A DNA stretch of 64,000 bases from Balanoglossus misakiensis (taxonomy: Eukaryota; Hemichordata). This document shows positions 1 to 10,600 of the stretch, in pieces. Positions within the stretch are counted from its first letter, which is position 1, and each line of letters starts with the position of its first letter. The position numbers and the translations under genes were made by a program. The DNA lies in assembly GCA_040954595.2 (NCBI GenBank), contig CM082596.2, forward strand, positions 5,208,001-5,272,000, in the 5' to 3' direction. The notes below the pieces were generated by a model. The model saw only the letters and a program-made list of their open reading frames with translations, had not been told where the DNA came from and ran no database searches.

Positions 1-62
1 ACAGGTTTCCAGATTAGACAGGGTTCAGTTTAGTAGGAGTAGTATGACATATGAACTCACTT

Positions 63-151
63 TTAACCCTTGCACCATCATGGTTGGGTCCAAATCCATT
101 GCTGTCCAAATCCATGGGCATCTAAAAAGAGACACAAGGTGAAAAGGTTAA
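63..151. repeat. Short TTAA-ended inverted-repeat element, family A, copy 1
   Basis: Starts TTAACCCTTGCACCATCATGG and ends GGTGAAAAGGTTAA; the ends are imperfect inverted repeats. The interior (GTCCAAATCCATTG) is shared with the other family A copies at 4038, 8153, 13915 (inverted) and 43648. Non-autonomous element (MITE-like); diverged copy. Confidence 0.7.
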
Positions 152-1248
152 AGGGGAAAAATAACGGAAGTATTACACACACACAGCCAATGCTGGTTGT
201 CTGATAGGGACTTATAGCAGCAATGAAATATAATTGTTTCTCGGCATTACTCAGAAATGAACTAAGCAGATTTAATATCACACTCTGTGACATAAACTTA
301 GTCATCGGTGTTCCGCGATCACGGAGTTTTTATTGATTTCGGCAATTTGCCCCCTTGAAGTGGTAACGAGGAATGCGGACTGTGTTTGATTAAACACCGG
401 CAGACCCCGTCGGCATCCCTGGGCCCTAATGAAAAAAGTCTGAATCAGATTCAGGTTCTGATTGACTCATCCACCGATGATGAAGTGTTTAATCTGATTC
501 GTGTGGGTTCAAAGCTTTGGTACGTCTTTGGTAATGTTTCAGCAGTGAGCTAGCTAAACTTTGCCAGACAGATTACAAACTGACTTCATTACAGAGCAGC
601 TGAGTCAGCTTGTATGGTTTTCAGACTAACCGGAACTTGCACGGAGTTGTGTGTTTACGGCGTCCTGCTGGACCCTTGTAAAACTTAACAGCTCCCCCAA
701 ATATTCCTGGGAGAGCACACCTCGGCAGTTTTAATCCGGACTAAGAGGGCATTTGTGGGGGGCGTTAAACCTTTACAAACAAGTCGCGCTGTGCGAGGGT
801 TTTATCAGAAATAATGACGCTGGGAGGCGATCAATGTCAAAACTGATAGCTCGTCCCAGACACCATTGTCAGTGAGGTTTTGTTTTTTTCTCGACAGTAA
901 AAATAGAGGGGGGAACAGAATAAAAAACAGCGCAAAGTCTGTACTCCTCGTAAAAATACATTGTATTTTCCAGCAACCGGTCGTTGACCTTATTAAAAAT
1001 ATTCTCCAGACTTGCAGGGAGCACAGATAACCCTGCTTCCAAGCCGATAGCCCACCCTTGGCTGGTTTATTTCCCCCCAACTCTGAACTGACTCTGAGCG
1101 ACCCGCATGTTATCCATTATGTTCAATTTATTTCTTGAAATCACCAAGTCATAACTGGGCCTTACTCACATGCTATATAATTTTAAGACAGTCGATAAGA
1201 CTATAACTAATTTAATGAGAATTAACAGGTGTAGTGACTAAGTTCACA

Positions 1249-1353
1249 CCAGTCAGGGCTGTGCCATAAATTGCAATAGGGGGTGAGAGACTTTTTTGTC
1301 AAAGGACACTCCAGTCAGGGCTGTTCCATGAATTTCATGGGGAGGGGTGAGAT
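1249..1353. repeat. Two-copy tandem repeat, period about 62 bp
   Basis: CCAGTCAGGGCTGTGCCAT at 1249 recurs as CCAGTCAGGGCTGTTCCAT at about 1311, and each is followed by a G-rich GGGTGAGA-type segment. The copies are diverged. It lies in non-coding sequence just upstream of the p75NTR transmembrane exon. Confidence 0.7.
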
Positions 1354-1472
1354 AAGTTTTTAAAATGGCCACATCATGATCGTAAGTACTGCATCTGTAC
1401 AATTCTCTTGTTTTCAAACAATTTGCCTTCTACTTGAGGATACATCATTTTCAACGCAACACTCTCTTCCAG

Positions 1473-3149
1473 ATAAAAATGTTTACTTTGGTGAGCCGGT
1501 GACCCCACGGGTGCGGTGGTCCCTAACCACAAGAGGGCAGAATTTAGTGAAGTACGCCAAGACGGAGAACAGCAGTAGTGTGGTGCCTATCTACTGCTCT
1601 GTGCTCGGTGCAATCATCGTCGGTTTGGTACTCTATGTCGGTTGCAAGAGGTATAGAGTGTGGAAGAACAAACCGAAACATCACAAAGTCAGGTGGGTGC
1701 ACCTATCCTATTTTGTTCATTGAAGCCCCAATATAGCTGCCACTTTGAAAACATTTCATTTCACTAGAAAATTGTCCTAAGATCACTGAAAATGTTAAAA
1801 TTTTACAACAAAAACATAGACCCTTCTTAGAGTCAAAAAAGCAATATTCAGCTCTTGCAATCTTGAAACAACAACATAGATCTGATGTGATTTTTTATGA
1901 TATTGCTCTATAATATTGTACAACCATGATAAGGTCAGACATACATTCAGCTCGTGTATGATACTAGTTAGTAGATCGCGCTGGATTACTGGGTCATTTT
2001 ACAGAAGGATGCTTACAACTTGGGGACATGGGTTAAAATTGCAAGAGGGGACACAGAGGCCTCCTGACGAATGTACTTACATCAGAAAAGAACATTAAAG
2101 AGAACATTGCTACCACCCTGCCCTATTTAATGCTGACCCCGGTTTCTATCATATTTCATGCCAAGTGGTACAGTTACATCATTGCCGTGTTGATGCGCTC
2201 ATTTCTCTAATAATGTACAGCATGTTTATTTCATTCCAAAGTAATTGTTTGCTTAAGTTCTCCAACTAAAAGTTTTATATGTCTGCAGCACGCGAGACAC
2301 AAATTCATGTTATTTTGGATGCATTGCGCTCCATATTAAGAAAAAGAAATTAAAGGGCAAGGATCGTATCTACGCATCTGCCAAACCAGAGACTCTGGTT
2401 AAAAAATTGTATACGGTCAATGCCATAAGGCAGTGTGCTGTCCTAACAACAGACAAGACAGCAGTAGCCATAGTCTGGTGTCAGAGATCGTAATATCCGT
2501 GGTTGACTGTTTCTTTTTGTTGTTGCCCTACAGGAGTAGTCCGACAAAATCCGCTCCGATTCCGGTGCCCGATGTGGAGACCGGACGTCAACACGGAAGC
2601 GACAGTGGTATCTTTACCAATGTTGACAGTCTGAGCATGTCAAACGGTGGCCCCAGGATACCACTGCTTACACGTACGTATACGACAGCTATTCTACGTG
2701 TATAGAACAAATGGTGTAAAACTCCTCATAGCTAATTCAGACCTTAGCAATTGGTAATGCTAATAAAATTCAAGTAGTGTCAGAAACTGGACAAGACTTG
2801 TAACAATTTTTTTCTTCGTATTTTCTCGCTCACAGTACCAAGTACCACCTGTTACAAGGACCTGGCGGACGACAAGAAACGGCAGGTGGAGAAACAACTC
2901 AGCGCCGCCCGGCTGAACGGTGGCGACTGGAGAACCCTGGCCAGGGAGCTGGGGTTCGCCGACGACGTCATCCTGGAGTTCAGCTACTCCAGCCACCCGG
3001 GCCGCAAGATGCTCTCGCACTGGGCCAAGGGGGACGGTGCAACGCTGGGAGCGCTTGTGACAGCCCTTCAAAAAATACACAGAGACGATATCGCCACCTC
3101 CATTCCTATTTATGTGAACTTGGCCAATGTGAAATCTCTACCCTCATGA
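1473..3149 (+). CDS. NGFR: p75NTR-like neurotrophin receptor, 3' part (transmembrane + death domain)
   Basis: Partial gene: three terminal exons, 1473-1692, 2534-2673 and 2836-3149 (TGA), with matching phases 2 and 1; the ligand-binding cysteine-rich repeats must lie left of the window. Exon 1 encodes a stalk and one transmembrane helix beginning VPIYCSVLGAIIVGLVLYVG, followed by a basic stop-transfer stretch. The membrane cysteine and the AxxxG spacing match the p75NTR helix that mediates receptor dimerisation (family knowledge). Exon 2 is the flexible juxtamembrane region and contains SDSGIFTNVDSLS, like the SDSGI segment of vertebrate p75NTR. Exon 3 encodes a death domain of about 90 residues (YKDLADDKK at its start, GDWRTLARELGF, then HWAKGDGATLGALVTALQ). 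It would act at the plasma membrane in neurotrophin/cell-death signalling. The C-terminus is SLPS, without the SPV end of the mammalian protein. Other death-domain TNF receptors are less likely because the helix is p75-specific. Confidence 0.88.
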
Positions 3150-4037
3150 TGCCGTGGACAGTCATATATTTTTTAAAAGTACATGAACTCCATCCACCTT
3201 TTTTTTTTAAAAAAGATATTGTTTAATATTTGACTTAATGTCGTTGAAGTATAGTAATGGTATATGTATTTGTATTTAAAACGAAAGTAAGAAAAAATTT
3301 AGTGATTATTCAGGTAGTGATATTACATGGCACACCCGTCTTCATACATTTAGGTGACCTGCTAAGAATGTTGTTGTATATCCCTACGATCACCTATGAG
3401 TTCATTGGAGTAAAATTACTTATCTGTGGCTAATGGCAGTAGTTTAAGAGTTTTGAAAGTCTGGTGTGCCATGTAAGACCACCATCTCAGCATTTCATGC
3501 CTAATTTTTGCCAATCTGTTTATTTTAGTGACTTTAGACCAATCAACAGAATCATTAGCTGTAATAATGTGTACAAGAAGAGAAGCTTCAAGTTACAAAT
3601 CACTTTATAACACAGAATCCATTGCCAATTTTCAAGGGATTACATGTATTGAGACGTGGCTGAAATTATTGACAAGTGTATGGTTTTGCATGCTGTTTGT
3701 GACGTGGTAGTGGCTGTATAATTATAAGTTATTACAGAATCACGATGTTCTTAATTAGGAGAATCCCAGAAAAAAAAGAGGCTGCAATTCTCGTGCACAA
3801 AAGCAGATGCATTAATCATTCTTAAGTGACTGTATTTTACCAATGTTGACTACAACTGAAATGGAGCAACGATGTAACTATCACAGTCACATGTGAGTCT
3901 TGACTAATCACAATGCTGTTCTAAAAAATGCCTTCTCCAGATACATCTCTGAGAAGTATATGGACGAAATGTAGTCTGAGCAAATTTCATGATGCAAGAA
4001 AGCTGGTCACAAACACGGTGATCCAACTGCAACTCCT

Positions 4038-4128
4038 TTAACCCTTTCATTACCATGGTTCAGTCCAAACCCATTGTTTTCTAGGGTAGGTGGGACCTCT
4101 AAAGAGGGAACTAGGGGTGGAAGGGTGG
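4038..4128. repeat. Family A inverted-repeat element, copy 2
   Basis: Begins TTAACCCTTTCATTACCATG and shares GTCCAAACCCATTGTTTTCT and a GACCTCTAAA-GGGAACT segment with the copies at 8153 and 43648. The right end (GGTGGAAGGGT) has lost its TTAA. Confidence 0.75.
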
Positions 4129-5854
4129 AGTTTTTGGGAACAGCAAAGAGTTCCTCTGCACACATGATGCACAGACAGGAAATATCGGTAAAGAGAATAG
4201 AAGTATTTTATACACCTGTGTATTGTATTTTCCAGTAATTTATGAGGCTGTATGTTTTATTGAAATGTTTACCTCCATGGGTGTCAGACAGGGTTGTATA
4301 ATGAACAGACTGCTGTTACAACACAAACTATGTGTAAGCACATCACAGTCAGAAGACACAGATCGATGGATCGACTGTCTTGAAGACATGATCGAGTCAT
4401 GTGAAGGAAAATCAGTTAGGACATCTTCTGCCTGTTGCCGTGGACACAGGAAGAGATAATGATGGAGCGGTGGTTGCCAGGACTACTAAGAAGTGAAGTC
4501 TCTGTCTGGCTATCTGTGGTGGGAGTTCTGACGTCTGACTGTGTCGTTTTGAATTAAAATCATTTTGAATTAAAATCTTGAATAAAAATCTTGCTAAGCA
4601 GGATCTAGGAACTAGACAGCGAAGTTACACCAGGAATCGCCCTGTGAAGCGATGTCTACATCAGTGGATGTATTAGACCATCAATCACAGTGCGTGGAAC
4701 TGGCTTTTTTTAAACATTACTTTTTTTGCTGATTTTCTTCTTCATCAGACAGTCAGTCAGTCAGTCGGCAAACACTTGACTTATGCAAGACCGGCTTGTT
4801 TGAGAAAGCCGTGTATGTACATGTTCACATCATGTACGATTGTTGAAAACTTAGTAAATATACAGGGTAATTGCCATTAAATGTGGCAGATATCAAGTCA
4901 TTATTTAGCCTTCTCAAGGACAAGAGTCAAGTCTGACCACTGAGCAAACAGTGTCTCAGACACCCAAATTAGGTTACCATGGAAACTATCTACTTTATTC
5001 AAGTACTCTTAGTTGTCAAATGAAAAAAAGTATGTGACTTTAATTTGGTGTTGATCAGAGTTCGTGGAAATAAAAACAGTTAGATTGCATCGTGGCCTTC
5101 AGACATTTTGTGTAAACTGTGATTGTCTTGTAGAGAAATTGGAAATAAAAAAACAAAGGGGAAGGTTTGTGAATTAAACTCACCCCCCTAAAAAACTACA
5201 TTTGTGGGGCATATCCTTGCATTAATAAACTGTTTTACAAGTTTTTTCCCTGGTACGAACCTGAGTTTATTGCAATGGTAAAGGAAGTCAGGTGGGATGG
5301 TGGTTTGGTAAAGGGAGCCAGCAGACTCTCTCTGCTAGAATCAAGCATTACGTCATGCAATGTGCAAATGAGCATATTCATAATTGCAAGGGCATAGTGA
5401 ATACATGTAATAAGTTTTTTTGTTTTTTTTTCACATCCCCGAAAAATATATTTACATTATTTCTTGAAGTTGTTTTGTTTCTTCTACATTTTGTAGTTAT
5501 ATTAGGACCTGTGGTATCGCCAGATGTGGTAGTGTTAAAACAGTTAAACTGACGTTAGAAAACTTTTTATGCATGGCAGGGCCCCGTTAGGAAAGATGAT
5601 TCAGTCGAGATTTTTTTTTCTGAAGCCATGGTTGTTGTATATACCATTAGCCATTGTACATAGCAGTCATGTCTGTCTCAGTTGGTTACTTGAGTCACAA
5701 CATAATATCACATTTTTCCATTTCTTAGAGAACAGAATAAAGAGCAGATTTGTTACAGAAACACTAGAGTGTTGTTTATTTCTTGTAAAAGGTGTATCAC
5801 ATTCCCTCTATTACAGGAACTGTGAGTATACATGTACATTGTACCAGCATATTG

Positions 5855-5938
5855 TATGGTCGTTCTAAAAGACTGGCATTCACTGCCTGAGGGCGCTATG
5901 GTCGTTCTATAAGACTGGCATTCATTGGCTGAGGGGGC
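5855..5938. repeat. 42-bp direct tandem duplication
   Basis: Two adjacent 42-bp units, 5855-5896 and 5897-5938, each starting TATGGTCGTTCTA and containing AAGACTGGCATTCA. They differ at only a few positions, so the duplication is recent. Non-coding. Confidence 0.85.
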
Positions 5939-6277
5939 TATACAGTTTGATCACCTCTGTTGCTTACTTGTCAACAATGAAAATCATAGAATTTAGTGGA
6001 TTTCACCAATCAGAAAGCTCAATATGTTGGCCAATGATTAGAATGATGCAACTTCACCCCCTTTTGTGAACTCAGTTGCAGAATAGGTCTGGGAGCAAGA
6101 CTATGTTACATGGGTGCCTATTGGTGGACACTAATTACTGAAAAAAATCCAGGGTTCATTTTTAATGAATAAGCATGCTGACAACACAGAATTCAGTGGG
6201 CAGTAATTTCTAAAAATCTATTATTTTTTTCTTATGAACAAGCAAGCATGCCAACAACACATAGAATTCTAAAAATG

Positions 6278-6283
6278 TTTTAT
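6278..6283 (-). promoter_or_regulatory. Candidate polyadenylation signal of TOP2
   Basis: TTTATT on the plus strand, i.e. AATAAA on the TOP2 strand, about 1.3 kb beyond the stop codon. The 6300-7600 stretch would then be the TOP2 3' UTR. The distance is long but no nearer strong signal stands out. Confidence 0.4.
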
Positions 6284-7600
6284 TTGTACTCAACAAACAC
6301 AGTTAAAACAGAAGGAAACAACCACAGGACATGTCATTACAAGAGATAACAGCAACATCTTCCTCTCTCCTGTGTACACGAGTCGCTACGGTGACAGTAC
6401 TTTTAATGTAAGAATTCATCCACAATGATGTACAATTATACATGAAATATGAAAGATCAATACACTATGTTCCTTGTTTTTGTGAGCCAGAAATCAAAGT
6501 GACTTCTGCTTGTGGAAAGGAGGCGAAGGTTAGAGTGTGAAAAGAGTCACTGAGTTAATCACATCAAGAAATTTGTAAAAAAAAATAACTGTACAAGACT
6601 ACTTTTTTTGTCACACAATTCATTATACGTCACACAACTACCATCTACAACATGTATATTCCTTTGTTTGGTTGAATGTGTTTTCTTTGCTTCTGCCCTG
6701 ACCTTATGTTATATTGCATTTGTGACTTTGTGTATGCAAGAATGGTAAGATTACATAAAGACAGGCAAGAATACTTCATATAGACAAAAAGGTGTGATTC
6801 TCGAAGACAGAGAGAGAGACAACAGAATGAAGGAGACAACAGACAGAGATGAGGGGTGACAAAAAGAGACAGCATAAAAGCAGTCACCTGGCCATAATAA
6901 TGGAAAATGTCAAATTTCCAAACTGAGAAGAAAAAAAACGCAATCTGTATAGTGAAATTCATCACACCCCCTCCCCTCCAATAAAATATCTTGATATTGT
7001 CATATTTAAATGCCTTGCGCATCAAACAAAATCGAATATACTTTAAGACTAATGACAAAAAGGCAAATACAATTTCCTTATAATGTAAAACTGACGATTC
7101 TTTAAAAATTCTTTGTCCTCGAGCATGACGGAACATGCATTGATACTGGACAAAGCGACTTTCCATGATCCACCCTTCAGGATACTTGGACTTCACCATT
7201 TCCACAGGACATTTTGGGTACAGTTGGGACTGGCTGACTTGAAAACAGGAGTGTATGCCGTATGGCACACTTTAGGCCCCTTCTAAACACCAATAGTTCA
7301 ACAGTAAATACAAGTCCTCACAGAAAATTCATATCTCTCTTCACTGAAATTTCCACCCAGTTTGCAACAATAGCTTGTATGTAGGAGTGAAATGACATTA
7401 TACAACGCCTTGAAGTTAAGTTTGAACAGTGAAGTCTCCTCTAGCGGATTTTTGTGATGTGACTGTAGTGTAATTGCAAAACTACAAATATCATTGGTGT
7501 ATCCATTCATCAAGATGTTGACCATGAATTGACATCACAATCTATAAAAGCCACACCAAGTATCCCTTGATCTCGGTGGATGGAAATCAAGCGTTTGTAT

Positions 7601-10600
7601 TTAATAGTCGCTATCTGAGGTCTCTCCAAAGTTGTACTTGATGGGTGCCTTCGTTCGGCCTGTGCGTGACCTGGGCTCTACATCAAAACTATCATCCAAT
7701 TTGAAGCTGCCGTCGGACAAGTCATCGACGTCCGAGTCACTCCATTTTTTCTTGGGTTTAGGTTTGGACTTCGGTTTGGCCTGTGCAGGTTTAGCTTTGG
7801 GTTTAGCCTGAGAATGTGAGTGGAAAGAAATAAATTCATAATGTTAGAATCGGGTTTAAGAGAACAGCAGCAGAACAAGAGAAAAGACCCAACAAAGGTT
7901 TATATTCCTATCTTTACAGCAGATGTTGATCAGTTTTTGAGAGCTAAGTTCTCACCAGAGCAATTAAAGGTATACGGTCACCTACGGAAAATTAGCCATA
8001 GTCACCATGGCAAATTGAGATCTAGCCAATCACAGATTTTCAGTGGGTGGCACACGCGAAAAAGAGAGCGCCACCATATGTTCTTTAGAATGCTCAAATA
8101 CGCCATTTCAGCCATATATGGGCGTATGTAAATTGGAGGTGACTGTGTACCTTTAACCGCTTCCCCACCATGGTCCAGTCCAAACCTATTGTTTGCTATG
8201 GCAAGGTTGGATCTCTACAGACTGACGGAACTGGGGGTGAAAGGGTTAAAGCATGGTGGTCATTGCTGTTTAAAGGGACAAAGTCTCTCTCTCGCTGGCC
8301 TTTTTTCCATTAATTATATTTGATACAAGACACCGTTTGTTATTCTACATGTGGATATATAGTGAATCAACGTTCAACCACACACAACTTCCATCCCTCT
8401 TATAGACAGGAGAGTGAAAAAACTCGGCAAAATGAATAATTGTTCTTTACCATTTATTCATTTTGGCCAGATGTTTACGCTCATTTCCTACAAACAGGAT
8501 GGAAGTTGTGTGTGGTCAAACGTTGATTCACTATATATCCACATTTACATTAACATAACCAGTGTCTTGTATCAAACATAGTTAATGGAAAAAGGGCAGC
8601 GAGAGAGAGACTTTGCCCCTTTAATTTTGGCAAGACAATAGAAATCATTTACATAACTATTTCTCTTATTATTATTCAAATTGGTAATTAAACTATCAGG
8701 GGAAAAAACTTGAGAACAACCACCTACCTTGGTTGTTTTCTTGGCCTTTGGCTTTGGTACGAACTCATCGTCATCTGAAGCAGACAAGGGCATGGTTTCC
8801 ACGGGCATCATCTCTGAATCAGAGTCTGAAAACCTCGGTGGGGCCGATACCTTGGGCTTGCTGATCAACTTGGCCATCATTGGCTCGTCTGAGTCCGAAT
8901 CAGAATCCAAAAACGTTTTCTTGGCTGGTGGTGCTGTAATAATAGAGAACAGACAAAACAAAAGGAATTAACGAAGGTTCTCAAAGCCATGGGTGCGATA
9001 TCCGTGCACAGTGGCATTTTCAATATTATTTTATAAAAATAAAACAGCCTAGCTCTGTCAAACCACATGAGGAAGTTGTGCCCATGTACAGTGTTCAAGG
9101 CTGATAGATATGACTATGAGAATAAATATTTTTTTACCCAAAAATAAAACGAGAATAAATAATTTTTATTAAACAAATAAAAAGTTTGAAAATGACATTT
9201 CACAAGTTATAAAAAAAATAAATGAATAAAAATTAAATATGAAATATCAAACATTTCCCAAGTGATGAATAATATAAAAAGGTAAGTGAAACATGAGTAA
9301 ATAAAATGGGAGAAAGAACAAAAATGGCGATGTGAAGGACATTGTTCCTCTGATCAGAATTGTAACTCCCTGGCCAGCGCATATTACCTTGCATAATGTA
9401 TTTAAATGAACACCTCCCTCAGCAGCACCTATAAGCTGTCCCTGCCTAGAGTCTGAGTTTTAACAAACTGTTTCCTATTCGCAGTGCGAATATTCTGAAC
9501 TGTATCAATTTCTTGATTACTGATTGCATGCATGTTGCAATATATACTAGTCTGCTGATAGCGAATGCGGAAGCGTTTACAGACATGCAGGCAGGCCACT
9601 CTGGGACTCGGTGTATTTTGTATACACCAACCCTTTGTATCATAGCTGCTCTCCATAATCTATAAAAGAAAAAAACAATTGTGTGAGTACGTTCATACCA
9701 CAAAGAACACAAGTATAAAACAAAAATCTGTTCAATGAATGTATACCGCTTATTGATTGGCCGAGACTGTACCACGTGACATAGGAAAGAACACGATATT
9801 ACATGGTTGACAGAGTCGATGGCCCGTAGGTAGGTGATACGGCCCACTGGGGACAGATTTTAGGTTCTGCACATTGTATGTGTAATACTCTGCTAAGTAC
9901 ACTTCATTTCAAACTTAATCGTTTATGTATATCTTCATCCACAGCCAAACTTAACAAATCACACATGTCTCACATTATGAAATTGATAAAGTTAAACATA
10001 CCTTTTACAGTACCGGGGGTATACTGCATGGCAGTGATGCTCTGATTTCGCGATAAGTCTGGTTACCAGAAACAGTCACTCGGTGTCTGTGCCCAAAAAA
10101 ACGCGCTGTTCCATTCTGCCTTCCAGGAAAACTTCCAACACTTGTTCACCTCACTGAATCCACTAACATCAATAGTAAGAATGCTCTAAAGTCCTAAACT
10201 ACGCCGCGCCCTGGCAAGAACTACATATCGATTGCAGTTTCACACCAATGGCTGGTTAAATCTGCTGTCAGACATAGCTGCAGCAGAGAGTAAGGGGGGA
10301 GTATGTATTGCAGCTAAAAACTATGGCGGACAAGGGAATAAGGGATTACAAGAACTCAATGAACTGCCCACCTTTCTTCTTCTGCTGTTGCTTTGGCCGA
10401 TCCGAGTCAGAGTCGTCCATCTTGCGTTTGCTTGGCTTGACTTTGGACATTGCGGCCATTATGCTTGGTTGGTTCGCTTGACCGCCTGCAGTATAAAAAT
10501 AAACATGGGGTGAATATGAATGTGTGAGACAGATATTGCTGAGAATGGGCTGCTTCAACAGGTCTATTATTAGCAAGAAGTGTAACCCACACACCTTTTT

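Larger units (their letters stand above)
1..1472. other. Intron/upstream sequence of the p75NTR-like gene
   Basis: No cysteine-rich receptor exon could be found here, so this is probably an intron of the p75NTR-like gene. It holds one short inverted-repeat element copy (63-151) and a tandem duplication near 1249-1353. ORFs on the minus strand at 78-305 and 805-1080 have no recognisable content. Confidence 0.5.
3150..6277. other. 3' UTR of p75NTR-like gene and intergenic sequence
   Basis: No coding exon is supported. AT-rich sequence with several plus-strand AATAAA hexamers (for example 4581-4586, and around 5069, 5146 and 5736) that could end the p75NTR-like transcript. It contains a family A element (4038), a CAGT microsatellite near 4748-4770 and a 42-bp tandem duplication (5855-5938). 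Confidence 0.5.

Noticed and set aside
4223-4459. 78-codon plus frame in the 3' region of the p75NTR-like gene
   Set aside because: No motif and no matching splice phases with the death-domain exon, which already has its stop at 3149.
6645-7268. 207-codon open frame on the minus strand
   Set aside because: Lies in the presumed TOP2 3' UTR, is rich in Phe/Leu/Cys from T-rich sequence and shows no domain or splice context.
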